Positions 25,003-32,684 of a DNA stretch of 64,000 nt are shown here, in pieces. Made by a program: the position numbers and the translations under genes. A model generated the notes under the pieces. It saw nothing but the letters and a program-made list of their open reading frames with translations. It had not been told where the DNA came from and searched no databases. The stretch lies in NCBI RefSeq assembly GCF_018129995.1, contig NZ_JAFCKS010000010.1, positions 62,001 through 126,000 of the forward strand, read 5' to 3'. The stretch is from Bradyrhizobium sp. SZCCT0153 (GTDB taxonomy: Bacteria > Pseudomonadota > Alphaproteobacteria > Rhizobiales > Xanthobacteraceae). Each line of letters begins with the position of its first letter. Within the stretch, counting starts at the first letter, position 1.

Positions 25003-25812
25003 CTAGCCGAACATCTTGTTGAGCTCGCCGCCGGGATAGCCGCCGCCGAGCTCCGTAAAGGTCCCCTTCTCCGCCATCTCCTTCGCCGCGCGCATGAAAC
25101 CGCCCCAGGCCGCACGCGCGAGCGAGCCGCCGACACTGATCCGGCGCACGCCGAGATCCTCCGCCTCCTGCCGCGACAGGCCGGAGCCGCCGATCAGCAG
25201 GTTGAACGGCTTTGGATGCACCGCTTTCACCACCGCCGCGATATCCTCGCGGCTCTTCAGGCCCGGCGCATACAGGCAATCGGCGCCGGCATCCGCGTAA
25301 GCGGTGAGCCGGTCGATGACGAGCTTAAGGTCGGTCACGCCCCAGAGGAACGCCTCGCAGCGCCCGACCAGCAGGGTGCCGCTGTCGCCGATCGCCTTGC
25401 GTGAGGCTTTGATGCACTCGACCGCGAGCGCGCGCTCGTAGATCGGCTTGTCCTTGTCGCCGGTGGAATCCTCGATCGACAGTCCGGCCACGCCGGTCCG
25501 TACGCACCGCTCGACATTGTCCGCGACCTTGTCCGGCTCGACCGCGAAGCCGCCCTCGAAATCGGCGTTCACGGGGATGTCGACCGCCGAGCTCAATGCT
25601 GCCAGATGCTGACAGACGTCCTCGACAGACACGCGGTTGTCGGCCTTGCCGATGGTCCAGGCAAAGCCTGCGCTCGACGAGGCCAGCGCCTTGAAACCGA
25701 GATGCTGCAACGCTTTCGCGCTGCCGACGTCGACCGGATTGGGCAGGATGAAGCAGCCGCTCTCGTGCATCTTCCTGAAGGTCGCGCGCTTGTCAGCAGT
25801 CGTCACATGCAT
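25003..25812 (-). CDS. Isocitrate lyase/PEP mutase family protein
   Basis: 269 residues from the ATG giving 'MHVTTADKRATFRKMHESGCFILPNPVDVGSAKAL', with GGGAGAG upstream; the frame opens 16 codons earlier. The PEP-mutase-type barrel is marked by 'NPVDVGSAKALQHLGFKALASSSAG', the metal-binding 'NADFEGGF', 'GLSIEDSTGDKDKPIY' and 'LLVGRCEAFLWG'. The Cys-containing K-K-C-G-H motif of true isocitrate lyases is absent, so it is closer to the oxaloacetate-hydrolase, carboxyphosphonoenolpyruvate or 2-methylisocitrate-lyase-like branch. The substrate is undetermined. It precedes the ABM gene in the opposite sense of function and shares only direction. Confidence 0.9.
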   Translation of the reverse strand: MHVTTADKRATFRKMHESGCFILPNPVDVGSAKALQHLGFKALASSSAGFAWTIGKADNRVSVEDVCQHLAALSSAVDIPVNADFEGGFAVEPDKVADNVERCVRTGVAGLSIEDSTGDKDKPIYERALAVECIKASRKAIGDSGTLLVGRCEAFLWGVTDLKLVIDRLTAYADAGADCLYAPGLKSREDIAAVVKAVHPKPFNLLIGGSGLSRQEAEDLGVRRISVGGSLARAAWGGFMRAAKEMAEKGTFTELGGGYPGGELNKMFG

Positions 25813-25863
25813 GTTTCTCTCCCTTGTTGGCCGCGCAGAGATGGGGTCGACCCGCCGCATGCG

Positions 25864-26214
25864 CTAGTGCGTATCGTGCACCGCGCGGCTGTCCTTCGGC
25901 GCCTGTTCGCGATCGTTCATGCCGTAGTCACGGATGACGCTGGCGATACGCAAATGATAATCGGCGAAGATCTTTGCGCGGCCCTTCGCTTGCGTGCGGC
26001 GATGCTCCATCGTGTTGCGCCAGGCCTGCACCGCGGCCTCATCCCGCCAGAACGACAGCGACAGGATCTTGCCCTTTTCGGTCAGGCTTTCGAAACGCTC
26101 GACCGAGATGAAGCCGTCGATGGTCTGCAGCAGCGGCTTCAGGTCGGCCGCAAGATCGAAATAATCCTGGCGGTGTTCCGGCTTGGGCCAGACCTCGAAG
26201 ATCACGGCGATCAT
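25864..26214 (-). CDS. Antibiotic-biosynthesis-monooxygenase (ABM) domain protein
   Basis: 116 residues with the ferredoxin-like dimeric alpha+beta barrel seen in ABM proteins: 'MIAVIFEVWPKPEHRQDYFDLAADLKPLLQTIDGFISVERFESLTEKGKILSLSFWRDEAAVQAWRNTMEHRRTQAKGR'. The 'F.S...W.D..A...W....EH' pattern is characteristic. Members act as small cofactor-free monooxygenases or haem or substrate binding proteins. It is followed upstream on the same strand by a NIPSNAP protein of the same general fold (36-base gap), so the two may form a small stress-related operon. Confidence 0.88.
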   Translation of the reverse strand: MIAVIFEVWPKPEHRQDYFDLAADLKPLLQTIDGFISVERFESLTEKGKILSLSFWRDEAAVQAWRNTMEHRRTQAKGRAKIFADYHLRIASVIRDYGMNDREQAPKDSRAVHDTH

Positions 26215-26250
26215 GGGCGTCTCCTCATCGTTGGTGCCCTACAATACCAC

Positions 26251-26559
26251 TTACAGCACCACTTGGCGCAGGAAGGTGCGCTCTTCGGCGAGGATGAATT
26301 TGTGTTCCTCGGCGAAGTGGAAGTTCGCCATGCCTTCGGAATCCTGGCGCAGGCGGGCCCGATAGGCCTCGTAGGCCGCGAGGCTCTCGAAGCCGATCAG
26401 CGCGAAGGCGATGTTGTTGGTGCCCTCATGCGGCATGAAATAGCCGATCAGGTCGCCGCCGCATTTCGGGATGATGCTGAGCCAGCGCTTCGAATACTCC
26501 TCGAACTGCGCCCGCTTGAAGGGATCGAGCTGGTAGCGGATGAAGACAGTGACGGACAT
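26251..26559 (-). CDS. NIPSNAP-family protein
   Basis: 102 residues from the ATG giving 'MSVTVFIRYQLDPFKRAQFEEYSKRWLSIIPKCGGDLIGYFMPHEGTNNIAFALIGF'. The pattern 'RYQLDPFK...FE.Y...W..I....GG.L.GYF.PHEG' is that of NIPSNAP dimeric alpha+beta barrels. A GGAG lies upstream of this start. The frame runs on to 26664 through a repeat element, which is not coding. The gene is divergent from the ArsR regulator at 26709, which could control it and the ABM gene. Confidence 0.88.
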   Translation of the reverse strand: MSVTVFIRYQLDPFKRAQFEEYSKRWLSIIPKCGGDLIGYFMPHEGTNNIAFALIGFESLAAYEAYRARLRQDSEGMANFHFAEEHKFILAEERTFLRQVVL

Positions 26560-26580
26560 GACGGGCTCCTGTGAGTTCGC

Positions 26581-26649
26581 CGTCATTGCGAAGGGCGCAA
26601 GCGACACCGTCGCCGCGGAAGCAGTCTGGATTGCTCGCTCGCAATGACG
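26581..26649. repeat. Palindromic repeat family A, copy 2 (diverged)
   Basis: CGTCATTGCGA at the left and CTGGATTGCTCGCTCGCAATGACG at the right flank a changed centre. It lies between the divergent NIPSNAP and ArsR genes, so it occupies the presumed promoter region. Confidence 0.75.
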
Positions 26650-26708
26650 AGTTTGTGGCGACAACCTACGCGCTTGCCCGACCGCGATGCTTCGGCTACC
26701 ATCGAAGC

Positions 26709-27407
26709 ATGAAATCAGGTCCCGACATCGCCATGGTCGCCTCGCTGGTCGGCGATCCCGCCCGCGCCAACATGCTCACGGCGCTGATGAACGGCCGCGC
26801 GCTGACCGCGAGCGAGCTGGCGCAGGAAGCCGGCATCACGCCGCAGACCGCGAGCTCGCATCTTTCGAAGCTCGAGGCCGGCGGACTGGTCGAGCCGGAG
26901 AAGCAGGGCCGGCACCGCTACTATCGCCTCACCGACGACGACGTCGCCGGCGTGCTCGAAGGGCTTGCGGGCCTCGCCGCGCGCACCGGCCATATGCGCG
27001 TGCGCACCGGGCCGAAGGATCCGGCACTGCGGCGCGCGCGGATCTGCTACGACCACCTTGCCGGCGATCTCGGCGTGCAGATGCTCGACAGCCTGCGCGA
27101 GCGGAATCTGGTCAGGCAGAAGAAGCAGGACATCGAGCTGACCGCCGAGGGCGAGCGCTTCCTTGCCAGGCATCTGCAGATCTCGCCCGCGATGCTCTCC
27201 CATCCACGCCGTCCGGTCTGCAAGGCCTGCCTCGACTGGAGCGAGCGGCGCCACCACCTCGCCGGCACGCTGGGCGCCGCCATGATGCAGCGTTTTGCCG
27301 AGCTGAAATGGGCCGCGCGCGACGCCACGCCCGGCAGCCGCGTGGTGAATTTTACGCGCACCGGCGAGAAGCAGTTTGCGGCGCTGTTCGGCAACGAGCA
27401 GACTTGA
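26709..27407 (+). CDS. ArsR-family winged-helix transcriptional regulator
   Basis: 232 residues from ATG 26709. The N-terminal 80 residues hold the winged helix: 'VASLVGDPARANMLTALMNGRALTASELAQEAGITPQTASSHLSKLEAGGLVEPEKQGRHRYYRL'. The recognition helix is 'TPQTASSHLSKL'. The C-terminal 150 residues are an extension found in a subgroup of large ArsR proteins, with a Cys pair in 'PVCKACLDWSERRHHLAG' that could sense metal or redox state. It is divergent from the NIPSNAP/ABM pair. The remnant of an alpha/beta hydrolase gene follows directly downstream. Confidence 0.92.
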   Translation: MKSGPDIAMVASLVGDPARANMLTALMNGRALTASELAQEAGITPQTASSHLSKLEAGGLVEPEKQGRHRYYRLTDDDVAGVLEGLAGLAARTGHMRVRTGPKDPALRRARICYDHLAGDLGVQMLDSLRERNLVRQKKQDIELTAEGERFLARHLQISPAMLSHPRRPVCKACLDWSERRHHLAGTLGAAMMQRFAELKWAARDATPGSRVVNFTRTGEKQFAALFGNEQT

Positions 27408-27419
27408 TCACGCAAGTCG

Positions 27420-27820
27420 TGTGAGATTGACCAATTACGCGATCAAGCTGCCGCCGGATGCGATCACGCCGTTCATCGACGCCCGCTTCAACAAGGGCAG
27501 TCCGGACTACCCGCGCTGGCTGCGCGCCTTCGTCAGCTCCGGCCAGATGATCTACCGCGAGCCGGTGGCACACGAAATCCCGCTCATCACCGAGCCCACG
27601 CTGTTCATCATGGGCGCCGACGACCACAACGCGCCGGGCCGGCCGAATGCGCCCGAGGCACTGCGCCCGAAAATGGGGCAGAACGCCGAACTGGCCAAGG
27701 CGCTCGCCGCGAAGATGCCGAATGCGCGGGCCGAAGTGATCCCGGACACCGGCCACCTCGTCTTCCCTGGAGTCGCCGGAGAAGTACAAGGAGCTGGTGC
27801 TGGGCTTTCTTGGCCGGTAA
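27420..27820 (+). pseudogene. Alpha/beta-hydrolase remnant (5' deleted, frameshifted near 3' end)
   Basis: The translation 'RLTNYAIKLPPDAITPFIDARFNKGSPDYPRWLRAFVSSGQMIYREPVAHEIPLITEPTLFIMGADDHN' matches the second half of alpha/beta-hydrolase-fold esterases. It includes the acid ('GADDHN') and the catalytic His ('DTGHLVF'). The first half with the nucleophile Ser is absent, because the preceding ArsR stop lies only 13 bases upstream. Near 27765-27767 the run CCC has one C too many: removing one gives 'FLESPEKYKELVLGFLGR' and a stop at 27820, as expected for the family. With the extra C, translation reads past this point into 'FPGVAGEVQGAG'. This is a decayed gene. Confidence 0.8.
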
Positions 27821-28024
27821 CGCCATTGCTGTCGCGTGAGGCAGGATGAGGGGAACGTTCATGCCGCATTCAGGTCATGATTGGCAGGTTTGGATCGCGA
27901 CGTGTCGGCACGTTTCTCCCCAGATTTAACGTGTCGAATCGTGTCTTTTGATTCATTGTGCGCCGCAAGCGCCAGTCCTCTAAGACTCTGCCCCCAAAAC
28001 CTGCCCCAAGGACGAGGAAGAAAA

Positions 28025-28267
28025 ATGAAATATCTGTTCGCCGCCGTGATGCTCGCCAGCGCGGTCGTTGGTTTCAGCGAGGCGGCCAGTGCCGCCGAGG
28101 GTTGCGGCCCGGGCTTCTATCGCGGTCGCTATGGCCACTGCCGCCCGATGGCCGGACGCGGACCGGTCGTGGTCGTGGCGCCCCGCCCCGCACCCGTCGT
28201 CGTGGTGCGTCCGCGCGTCTGTCCGTATGGCTTCCACTGGTACGCCGGCCGCTGCCGCCCGTTCTGA
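28025..28267 (+). CDS. Small exported Cys-containing protein (GCGPGF family)
   Basis: 80 residues from ATG 28025, with AGGAAGA about six bases upstream. The signal peptide 'MKYLFAAVMLASAVVGFSEAASA' is followed by 'EGCGPGFYRGRYGHCRPMAGRG', a valine-rich tract ('VVVVAPRPAPVVVVRPR') and 'VCPYGFHWYAGRCRPF'. Both halves carry the spaced pattern C-x-P-x-G-F-x(5-6)-G-x-C, so this may be an internal duplication with two disulphides. I recall this family as frequent in Bradyrhizobium. The function is unknown. A strong terminator follows. Confidence 0.85.
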   Translation: MKYLFAAVMLASAVVGFSEAASAAEGCGPGFYRGRYGHCRPMAGRGPVVVVAPRPAPVVVVRPRVCPYGFHWYAGRCRPF

Positions 28268-28286
28268 TCTCGTTTTTCGCATGTGA

Positions 28287-28324
28287 AATGGCCGCGCGGC
28301 ATCAGCCTGCGCGGCCATTTTTTT
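28287..28324 (+). terminator. Strong rho-independent terminator
   Basis: ATGGCCGCGC (28288-28297) pairs with GCGCGGCCAT (28309-28318), and seven T residues in a row follow (to 28324). Confidence 0.9.
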
Positions 28325-28360
28325 GAGAGCCTGACGTCGTGTGGGCCGAACGACTTCGAA

Positions 28361-28392
28361 TCAAAACGGGGACCGCAATCGCGGTCCCCGTT
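28361..28392 (-). terminator. Terminator for the Tat-signal His/Trp/Arg-rich protein gene
   Basis: AACGGGGACCGC (28365-28376) and GCGGTCCCCGTT (28381-28392) form a perfect 12-base stem with a four-base loop. On the minus strand it is followed by TTTTGATTC, so it serves the gene ending at 28414. Confidence 0.8.
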
Positions 28393-28413
28393 CGAGCCTG
28401 GCTTGCGCGAAGC

Positions 28414-28692
28414 TTACCAATGGCGGCGGTGCCAGCGCCGGCGATGCCAGCCCCAGTGGCGACGGCGCCAGCCCCAATGGCGGTGGTGGCCGTGCCAGTG
28501 CACCTCCTCGGGCTTGAGCTGCGCGGCCTCTTCGCTGCTGGCGACGGCGGGATGAGCGTCCGGATTGCCTTGCGGCATGCGGGGATCGCCGAGCGGCTGC
28601 GGCGCCAGCGGCGCAGCCTGTGCGGCGGTCGTGAACGCGGCGGCTCCGGCCGCGACACCGATTGCAAGTTTCAAAAAGTTCCGGCGCTCCAT
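28414..28692 (-). CDS. Small twin-arginine-exported His/Trp/Arg-rich protein
   Basis: 92 residues from the ATG giving 'MERRNFLKLAIGVAAGAAAFTTAAQA', a good Tat signal peptide with the RRNFLK motif. The mature part begins 'APLAPQPLGDPRMPQGNPDAHP', has 'ASSEEAAQLKPEEVHW' in the middle, and ends in about 28 residues built mainly of His, Trp, Arg and Gly ('HGHHRHWGWRRRHWGWHRRR'). Export of a folded protein by Tat, together with the His-rich tail, suggests metal binding in the periplasm, but this is inference. A perfect hairpin terminator lies downstream. The family is recurrent in rhizobia in my memory but uncharacterised. Confidence 0.82.
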   Translation of the reverse strand: MERRNFLKLAIGVAAGAAAFTTAAQAAPLAPQPLGDPRMPQGNPDAHPAVASSEEAAQLKPEEVHWHGHHRHWGWRRRHWGWHRRRWHRRHW

Positions 28693-28807
28693 GACATGTC
28701 CCTCTGGGCTATCGAGCAAGTGATGCAGAGGAAGTGTCGCGGTCGGGACATGAACCAAAGCTGAATCGCGCATTCAGGTTCATTGCCACGGCGGCAGGGA
28801 CGCGCAC

Positions 28808-29122
28808 CTACTTCACGAGCTCCTGCGCCAGCACCAGCGTCTCGCGCGAGCGCTTCACATCGGGCCAGTCGCGGTTGAAATCGGAGACAAGCTGGCTCAA
28901 CGCATCGCCCTTCAGCATCGCCGCGAGCCCCGCCTCGTCGTCGAACTGGTACATGGCCTGATGCAGCGAGGGATCGTCGAGGCTCCAGAACCGCCAGGCC
29001 TTGGTCACACCGAACGCCTTCACCGCGTCGGGCAGATGTTCCGTCTCGTACCATCTGTCGAAGGCGGCACGCTCGCTGGCATCGGCGACGATCGCGCGGA
29101 CGACGAAGAAGGCGGCGGGCAT
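28808..29122 (-). CDS. Small protein of dimeric alpha+beta barrel type (EthD/DUF4286-like)
   Basis: 104 residues: 'MPAAFFVVRAIVADASERAAFDRWYETEHLPDAVKAFGVTKAWRFWSLDDPSLHQAMYQFDDEAGLAAML'. The pattern 'F..WY..EHLP......GV..A.R' is shared by small ferredoxin-like barrel proteins of the EthD type, which often bind or degrade small metabolites. Function is not established. It is divergent from the large alpha/beta-hydrolase-domain gene starting at 29230. Confidence 0.78.
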   Translation of the reverse strand: MPAAFFVVRAIVADASERAAFDRWYETEHLPDAVKAFGVTKAWRFWSLDDPSLHQAMYQFDDEAGLAAMLKGDALSQLVSDFNRDWPDVKRSRETLVLAQELVK

Positions 29123-29229
29123 TCTGGTTTCCTCCTGTTGTTTGGCGCCAGTCTAGCCGGTTATAGTGCCGGCAACAAAAAGCCCGCGCGACGGATTTTG
29201 CCGCAGCGCCGATAAGGGAAGGAACGGCC

Positions 29230-31188
29230 ATGCGCAGGATCGTCACCGGCCTCATTGCAATGACCTGGCTGTGGCCCACAGCCTCGCTCGCCGAAATCAT
29301 CCGTTTCGACATCATGGAGCGCGTGCCGGCTTTCGCCGGACGCAGCTTCGGCACGATCGGCACCTATGAGCGCATCACGGCGCGCGCGACCTTCGCGCTC
29401 CACCCGGCCGACGACCGCAACGCCGTCATCACCGATCTCGCGCTCGCGCCGCGCAACAGCGAAGGCAAGGTCGAAGCCACCGCTGATGTCGTGATCCTCC
29501 GGCCGAGCGATCCCACGCACGGCAACGGCACGCTGCTGCTGGACGTGCCCAACCGCGGCCGCAAGCTCGCGCCGCAACTGTTCGACGACTCATCGCAGCC
29601 CGGCGCCAACACTGCGGACAAGGCCGAGGATGCCGGCATCGGCTTCCTGCACCGCCAGGGTTTTACGATGGTCTGGGTCGGCTGGCAGGGCAACATCCCC
29701 TCCAAGCCGGGACAGCTCGCGCTGACCGCGCCTGTGCTCGGAAGCGTCACCGGACCGGCGCGCGAAGAGGTGATCTTCGACAACACAGCGAACCCCGCGC
29801 GCGCGACACTGACCTGGCCGGCGGCTGATGCCGCCGACCTCAAGGTCACCGTGCGCGCCGCCTGGGCCGATGCGCGGCAGACGCCTCCCGGTCTCTCGGC
29901 AAAACTCGTCGACCCGGTGACGGTGGAGATCAGCCGCCCCGACGGTTTTGACGCCGGCGCACTTTATGAGGTCACCTACACCGCGCGCGATCCTGTCATT
30001 CTCGGCATGGGCTATGCCGCCGTGCGCGACGTCGTCAGTTTCCTCCGCCACGACGAGACGCAAGCGAACCCGCTGCTGAACGGCCTGCATCCGTCGGTCA
30101 GCCGCGCCATCGGCTTCGGCGTCTCGCAATCCGGCCGCTTCCTGCGCGACTTCCTCTATCTCGGCTTCAACGAGGACCTTGCCGGCCGCATGGTGTTCGA
30201 CGGATTGATGCCGCATGTCGCCGGCACGCGGCGGATGGCGACCAATGTCCGCTTCGGCCAGCCCGGCCGCAACCCGCGCCATCCGCAGGATCCGGCGTGG
30301 CAGGCCGATCTGTTCCCCTTCACCTATGCGAGCCTCAGCGATCCCTACTCCGGCAAGACCGACGGCCTGCTCCGCCGCTGTTCGCTCTCGGCCACCTGCC
30401 CCAAGGTGATGCAGACCGACAGCGAGCACGAATGGTGGGCCTCGCACGCCTCGCTGCTGGTGACTGATTTGGCCGGCAACCACCTCGACCTGCCCGACAA
30501 CGTCCGCGCCTACATGATCGCGGGCACGCCGCATTTCGCGGAAGTTGCCGACATGATGCGCAAGGGCGTGCCCGCGATGTCGCTGCCGCAAAACCCTGTT
30601 CATGCGGGCATGCCGATGCGCGCGCTGCTGACCGACCTCAACACCTGGATCAGCGACGGCATCAAACCGCCCGCCAGCCGCGTTCCCATGCGCGCCCACG
30701 GCACGCTCGTGTCGGCGCAAGGCGCGGTGCCGACGGACATCCCCGGCCTGCCCTATGCCGGCATCCACACGCTCGCCGCCTTCTCCGACCAGAGCGTGCT
30801 GCCGCCCAAGGAGATCGGCCGCTATCCCGTGCTCGTGCCGAAGGCGGATGATGACGGCATGGCGATCGCGGGTGTCCGACAGCTTGCGCTCGCCGTCCCG
30901 CGCGCGACCTACACCGCCTGGAATCCGCGCGCGCAGGGTTTTGGGCCGACGGCGCTCTATCCGCTGCAAGGCGCGGTGGTGCCGTTCGCGCCGACCGAGG
31001 CCGCGCGGAAGGAAGTGCATGATCCCCGGCCGTCGATCGCGGAGCGTTATGCGGATGACGGGGCGTATGTGGCCGCGGTGCGCCGCGAGGCGACACGGCA
31101 GGTCGCGGAGCGGTTGCTGCTGCCGGAGGATGCGGAGCGTGCGGTCGAGGCGGCCAAGCAAGGCAGGCTGGCGAAGCTCGGGCAGTGA
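29230..31188 (+). CDS. Large exported alpha/beta-hydrolase-domain protein
   Basis: 652 residues with a signal peptide ('MRRIVTGLIAMTWLWPTASLAE'), so probably periplasmic. A beta-rich N-terminal region leads to a hydrolase core whose nucleophile elbow is 'GFGVSQSGRFLRDFLYLG' (G-x-S-x-S). Further blocks are 'LLLDVPNRGRKL', 'MVWVGWQGNIP', 'YSGKTDGLLRRC' and 'AYMIAGTPHFAE', the last probably carrying the catalytic His. This architecture belongs to an alpha/beta-hydrolase-domain family common in soil proteobacteria; I cannot assign a substrate. An ester or lactone hydrolase is a reasonable guess. A GST gene follows 103 bases downstream. Confidence 0.88.
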   Translation: MRRIVTGLIAMTWLWPTASLAEIIRFDIMERVPAFAGRSFGTIGTYERITARATFALHPADDRNAVITDLALAPRNSEGKVEATADVVILRPSDPTHGNGTLLLDVPNRGRKLAPQLFDDSSQPGANTADKAEDAGIGFLHRQGFTMVWVGWQGNIPSKPGQLALTAPVLGSVTGPAREEVIFDNTANPARATLTWPAADAADLKVTVRAAWADARQTPPGLSAKLVDPVTVEISRPDGFDAGALYEVTYTARDPVILGMGYAAVRDVVSFLRHDETQANPLLNGLHPSVSRAIGFGVSQSGRFLRDFLYLGFNEDLAGRMVFDGLMPHVAGTRRMATNVRFGQPGRNPRHPQDPAWQADLFPFTYASLSDPYSGKTDGLLRRCSLSATCPKVMQTDSEHEWWASHASLLVTDLAGNHLDLPDNVRAYMIAGTPHFAEVADMMRKGVPAMSLPQNPVHAGMPMRALLTDLNTWISDGIKPPASRVPMRAHGTLVSAQGAVPTDIPGLPYAGIHTLAAFSDQSVLPPKEIGRYPVLVPKADDDGMAIAGVRQLALAVPRATYTAWNPRAQGFGPTALYPLQGAVVPFAPTEAARKEVHDPRPSIAERYADDGAYVAAVRREATRQVAERLLLPEDAERAVEAAKQGRLAKLGQ

Positions 31189-31291
31189 GGGCGCAATCGC
31201 CGCATTCTCGCCGTGGCGAAAAAAACTTCCCCCCGCTGTCGGAACGCGCGCGCCTCATCCGTCCTCTGCCCAGACAGCACGGAGACACCGC

Positions 31292-31939
31292 ATGGCCGAC
31301 CTCACCCTGACCACGTTCAATTGGGTTCCCGAACTGCCGCGCGGCTTCGTCCGCGACCTTCGCGTGCGCTGGGCCCTCGAGGAGGCCAGCTTGCCCTACC
31401 GCGTCGCCAGCGTGCCGTTCGACGACCGCGGCGCCGCGCATCTGGCGCACCAGCCGTTCGGCCAGGTGCCATGGCTGACCGACGGCGGCATTTCCATTTT
31501 CGAGAGCGGCGCGATCCTGCTGCATCTCGGCGAACTCAGCGACAAGCTGATGCCATCAGATCCGCGCGGCCGCAATGAAGCGACGGAATGGGTATTCTCC
31601 GCACTCAACTCCGTGGAGATGGCGAGCCTGCCCTGGGCGCTTTTCAGGTTCACCGGGACGAACGACGGATCACCAGCCGTGAAGTTTTTCGACGACTTCC
31701 TCAAGCTCCGCCTCAAGCACATGGAGCCGGTGCTTGCGATGCGCGAATGGCTGGCGGGCTCCTTCTCCGTCGCCGACATCCTGATGTCGGACGTGCTGCG
31801 CCTCGTCGATCATTTCGACGGGCTCACGGAGCATCCGGCCTGCCGCGCCTACGTCGCGCGCGCCACCGCCCGCCCGGCCTTCGCCAAGGCCCACGCCGAC
31901 CAGATGGCGCATTTCGCCGCGGCGGATGCCGCCCGCTAG
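31292..31939 (+). CDS. Glutathione S-transferase family protein
   Basis: 215 residues from ATG 31292, with GGAGACACC upstream. The N-terminal thioredoxin-fold domain contains 'RDLRVRWALEEASLPYRVASVPF', the cis-Pro block 'PFGQVPWLTDGGISIFESGAILLHLGE' and the conserved E-S pair for glutathione gamma-Glu binding. The C-terminal helical domain includes 'WLAGSFSVADILMSDVLRLVDHF', the usual N-capping box. The active-site position has no obvious Cys or Ser at the start of helix 1, so catalytic chemistry is uncertain. It is co-directional with the hydrolase gene and may be co-transcribed. Confidence 0.92.
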   Translation: MADLTLTTFNWVPELPRGFVRDLRVRWALEEASLPYRVASVPFDDRGAAHLAHQPFGQVPWLTDGGISIFESGAILLHLGELSDKLMPSDPRGRNEATEWVFSALNSVEMASLPWALFRFTGTNDGSPAVKFFDDFLKLRLKHMEPVLAMREWLAGSFSVADILMSDVLRLVDHFDGLTEHPACRAYVARATARPAFAKAHADQMAHFAAADAAR

Positions 31940-32035
31940 CGCGGCGTCCGCGCGGGATGTGACGTGCCTCACATAATGAATCGGGTTTCGGCCGTAGGCT
32001 CACCGCCATCAAATGACCCCTGCGGAAGGTGACAC

Positions 32036-32188
32036 ATGGCCCGCATCGCATATCTCAGAGAGCAGCTTGCCCGCGCCGAAAGGCTGGCAAAGGCGATCCT
32101 CGACCGGCAAACCGCGGAACGACTCCAAGCGTTCGCAGCCGAATGCCGCGAGGAGCTGCATAACCTGACGCACAGGGCCGCAGCGTGA
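32036..32188 (+). CDS. 50-residue helical hypothetical protein
   Basis: From ATG 32036 the translation is 'MARIAYLREQLARAERLAKA' followed by 'ILDRQTAERLQAFAAECREE' and 'LHNLTHRAAA', with a TGA at 32186-32188. GGAAGGT (32024-32030) is a good ribosome-binding site. The composition is amphipathic helix throughout, without signal or membrane segments. I recall closely similar tiny proteins in other Bradyrhizobium strains. No function is known. It is too short to be found by length-limited ORF searches. Confidence 0.7.
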   Translation: MARIAYLREQLARAERLAKAILDRQTAERLQAFAAECREELHNLTHRAAA

Positions 32189-32212
32189 CGTTCGCGCCCG
32201 CCAAGCGCCGCG

Positions 32213-32560
32213 TCACACCAGCTTCATCGGCGTATCGGCGACCACGCGAAGGTCGATCCGGCCGATCAACGCCGAGCGCCGCGCCTCGGCGGCACTGATC
32301 GCATCATCCGTCTGCCGCAGCGTGCTGATGTTCGAACCGAGCGAGACGATGCCGCCCAGCACCAGAGCGATCGAGCCAAGCGCGGCGGTCTGACCGAAGG
32401 CAAACAGTCCAAGGATTGTGATCAACAACAGTGCGGCCCCGCCCCCGATGGCGATCTTGGACGCCAGAATGTACTTCCGGCATCGCTCGGCGATCTCGGC
32501 GAGCCGCTCGATCCGATCTTCGATGTCTGAAATTTCGTCGGTCGGATCGTCTTCGGTCAT
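32213..32560 (-). CDS. Small membrane protein, two transmembrane helices
   Basis: 115 residues. An acidic, coiled N-terminal part ('MTEDDPTDEISDIEDRIERLAEIAERCRKY') is followed by two hydrophobic helices ('IGGGAALLLITILGLFAF' and 'ALGSIALVLGGIVSLGSN') and a helical tail. No known domain is recognised. It is convergent with the 50-residue gene upstream and separate from the carboxylase gene. Confidence 0.75.
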   Translation of the reverse strand: MTEDDPTDEISDIEDRIERLAEIAERCRKYILASKIAIGGGAALLLITILGLFAFGQTAALGSIALVLGGIVSLGSNISTLRQTDDAISAAEARRSALIGRIDLRVVADTPMKLV

Positions 32561-32684
32561 TGAAAGATCAAACTTGCGCGGCGCGACAGGTTCTAGCTCT
32601 GGCCGGTAGCCCGCATGAGCGCAGCAACATGCGGAACCTTTGCTGAAACCCGGATGTCGCTACGCTCATCCGGGCTAGTGATCC

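Noticed and set aside
29590..31161. A 523-codon minus-strand frame
   Set aside because: Antisense of the hydrolase-domain gene, with shadow composition.
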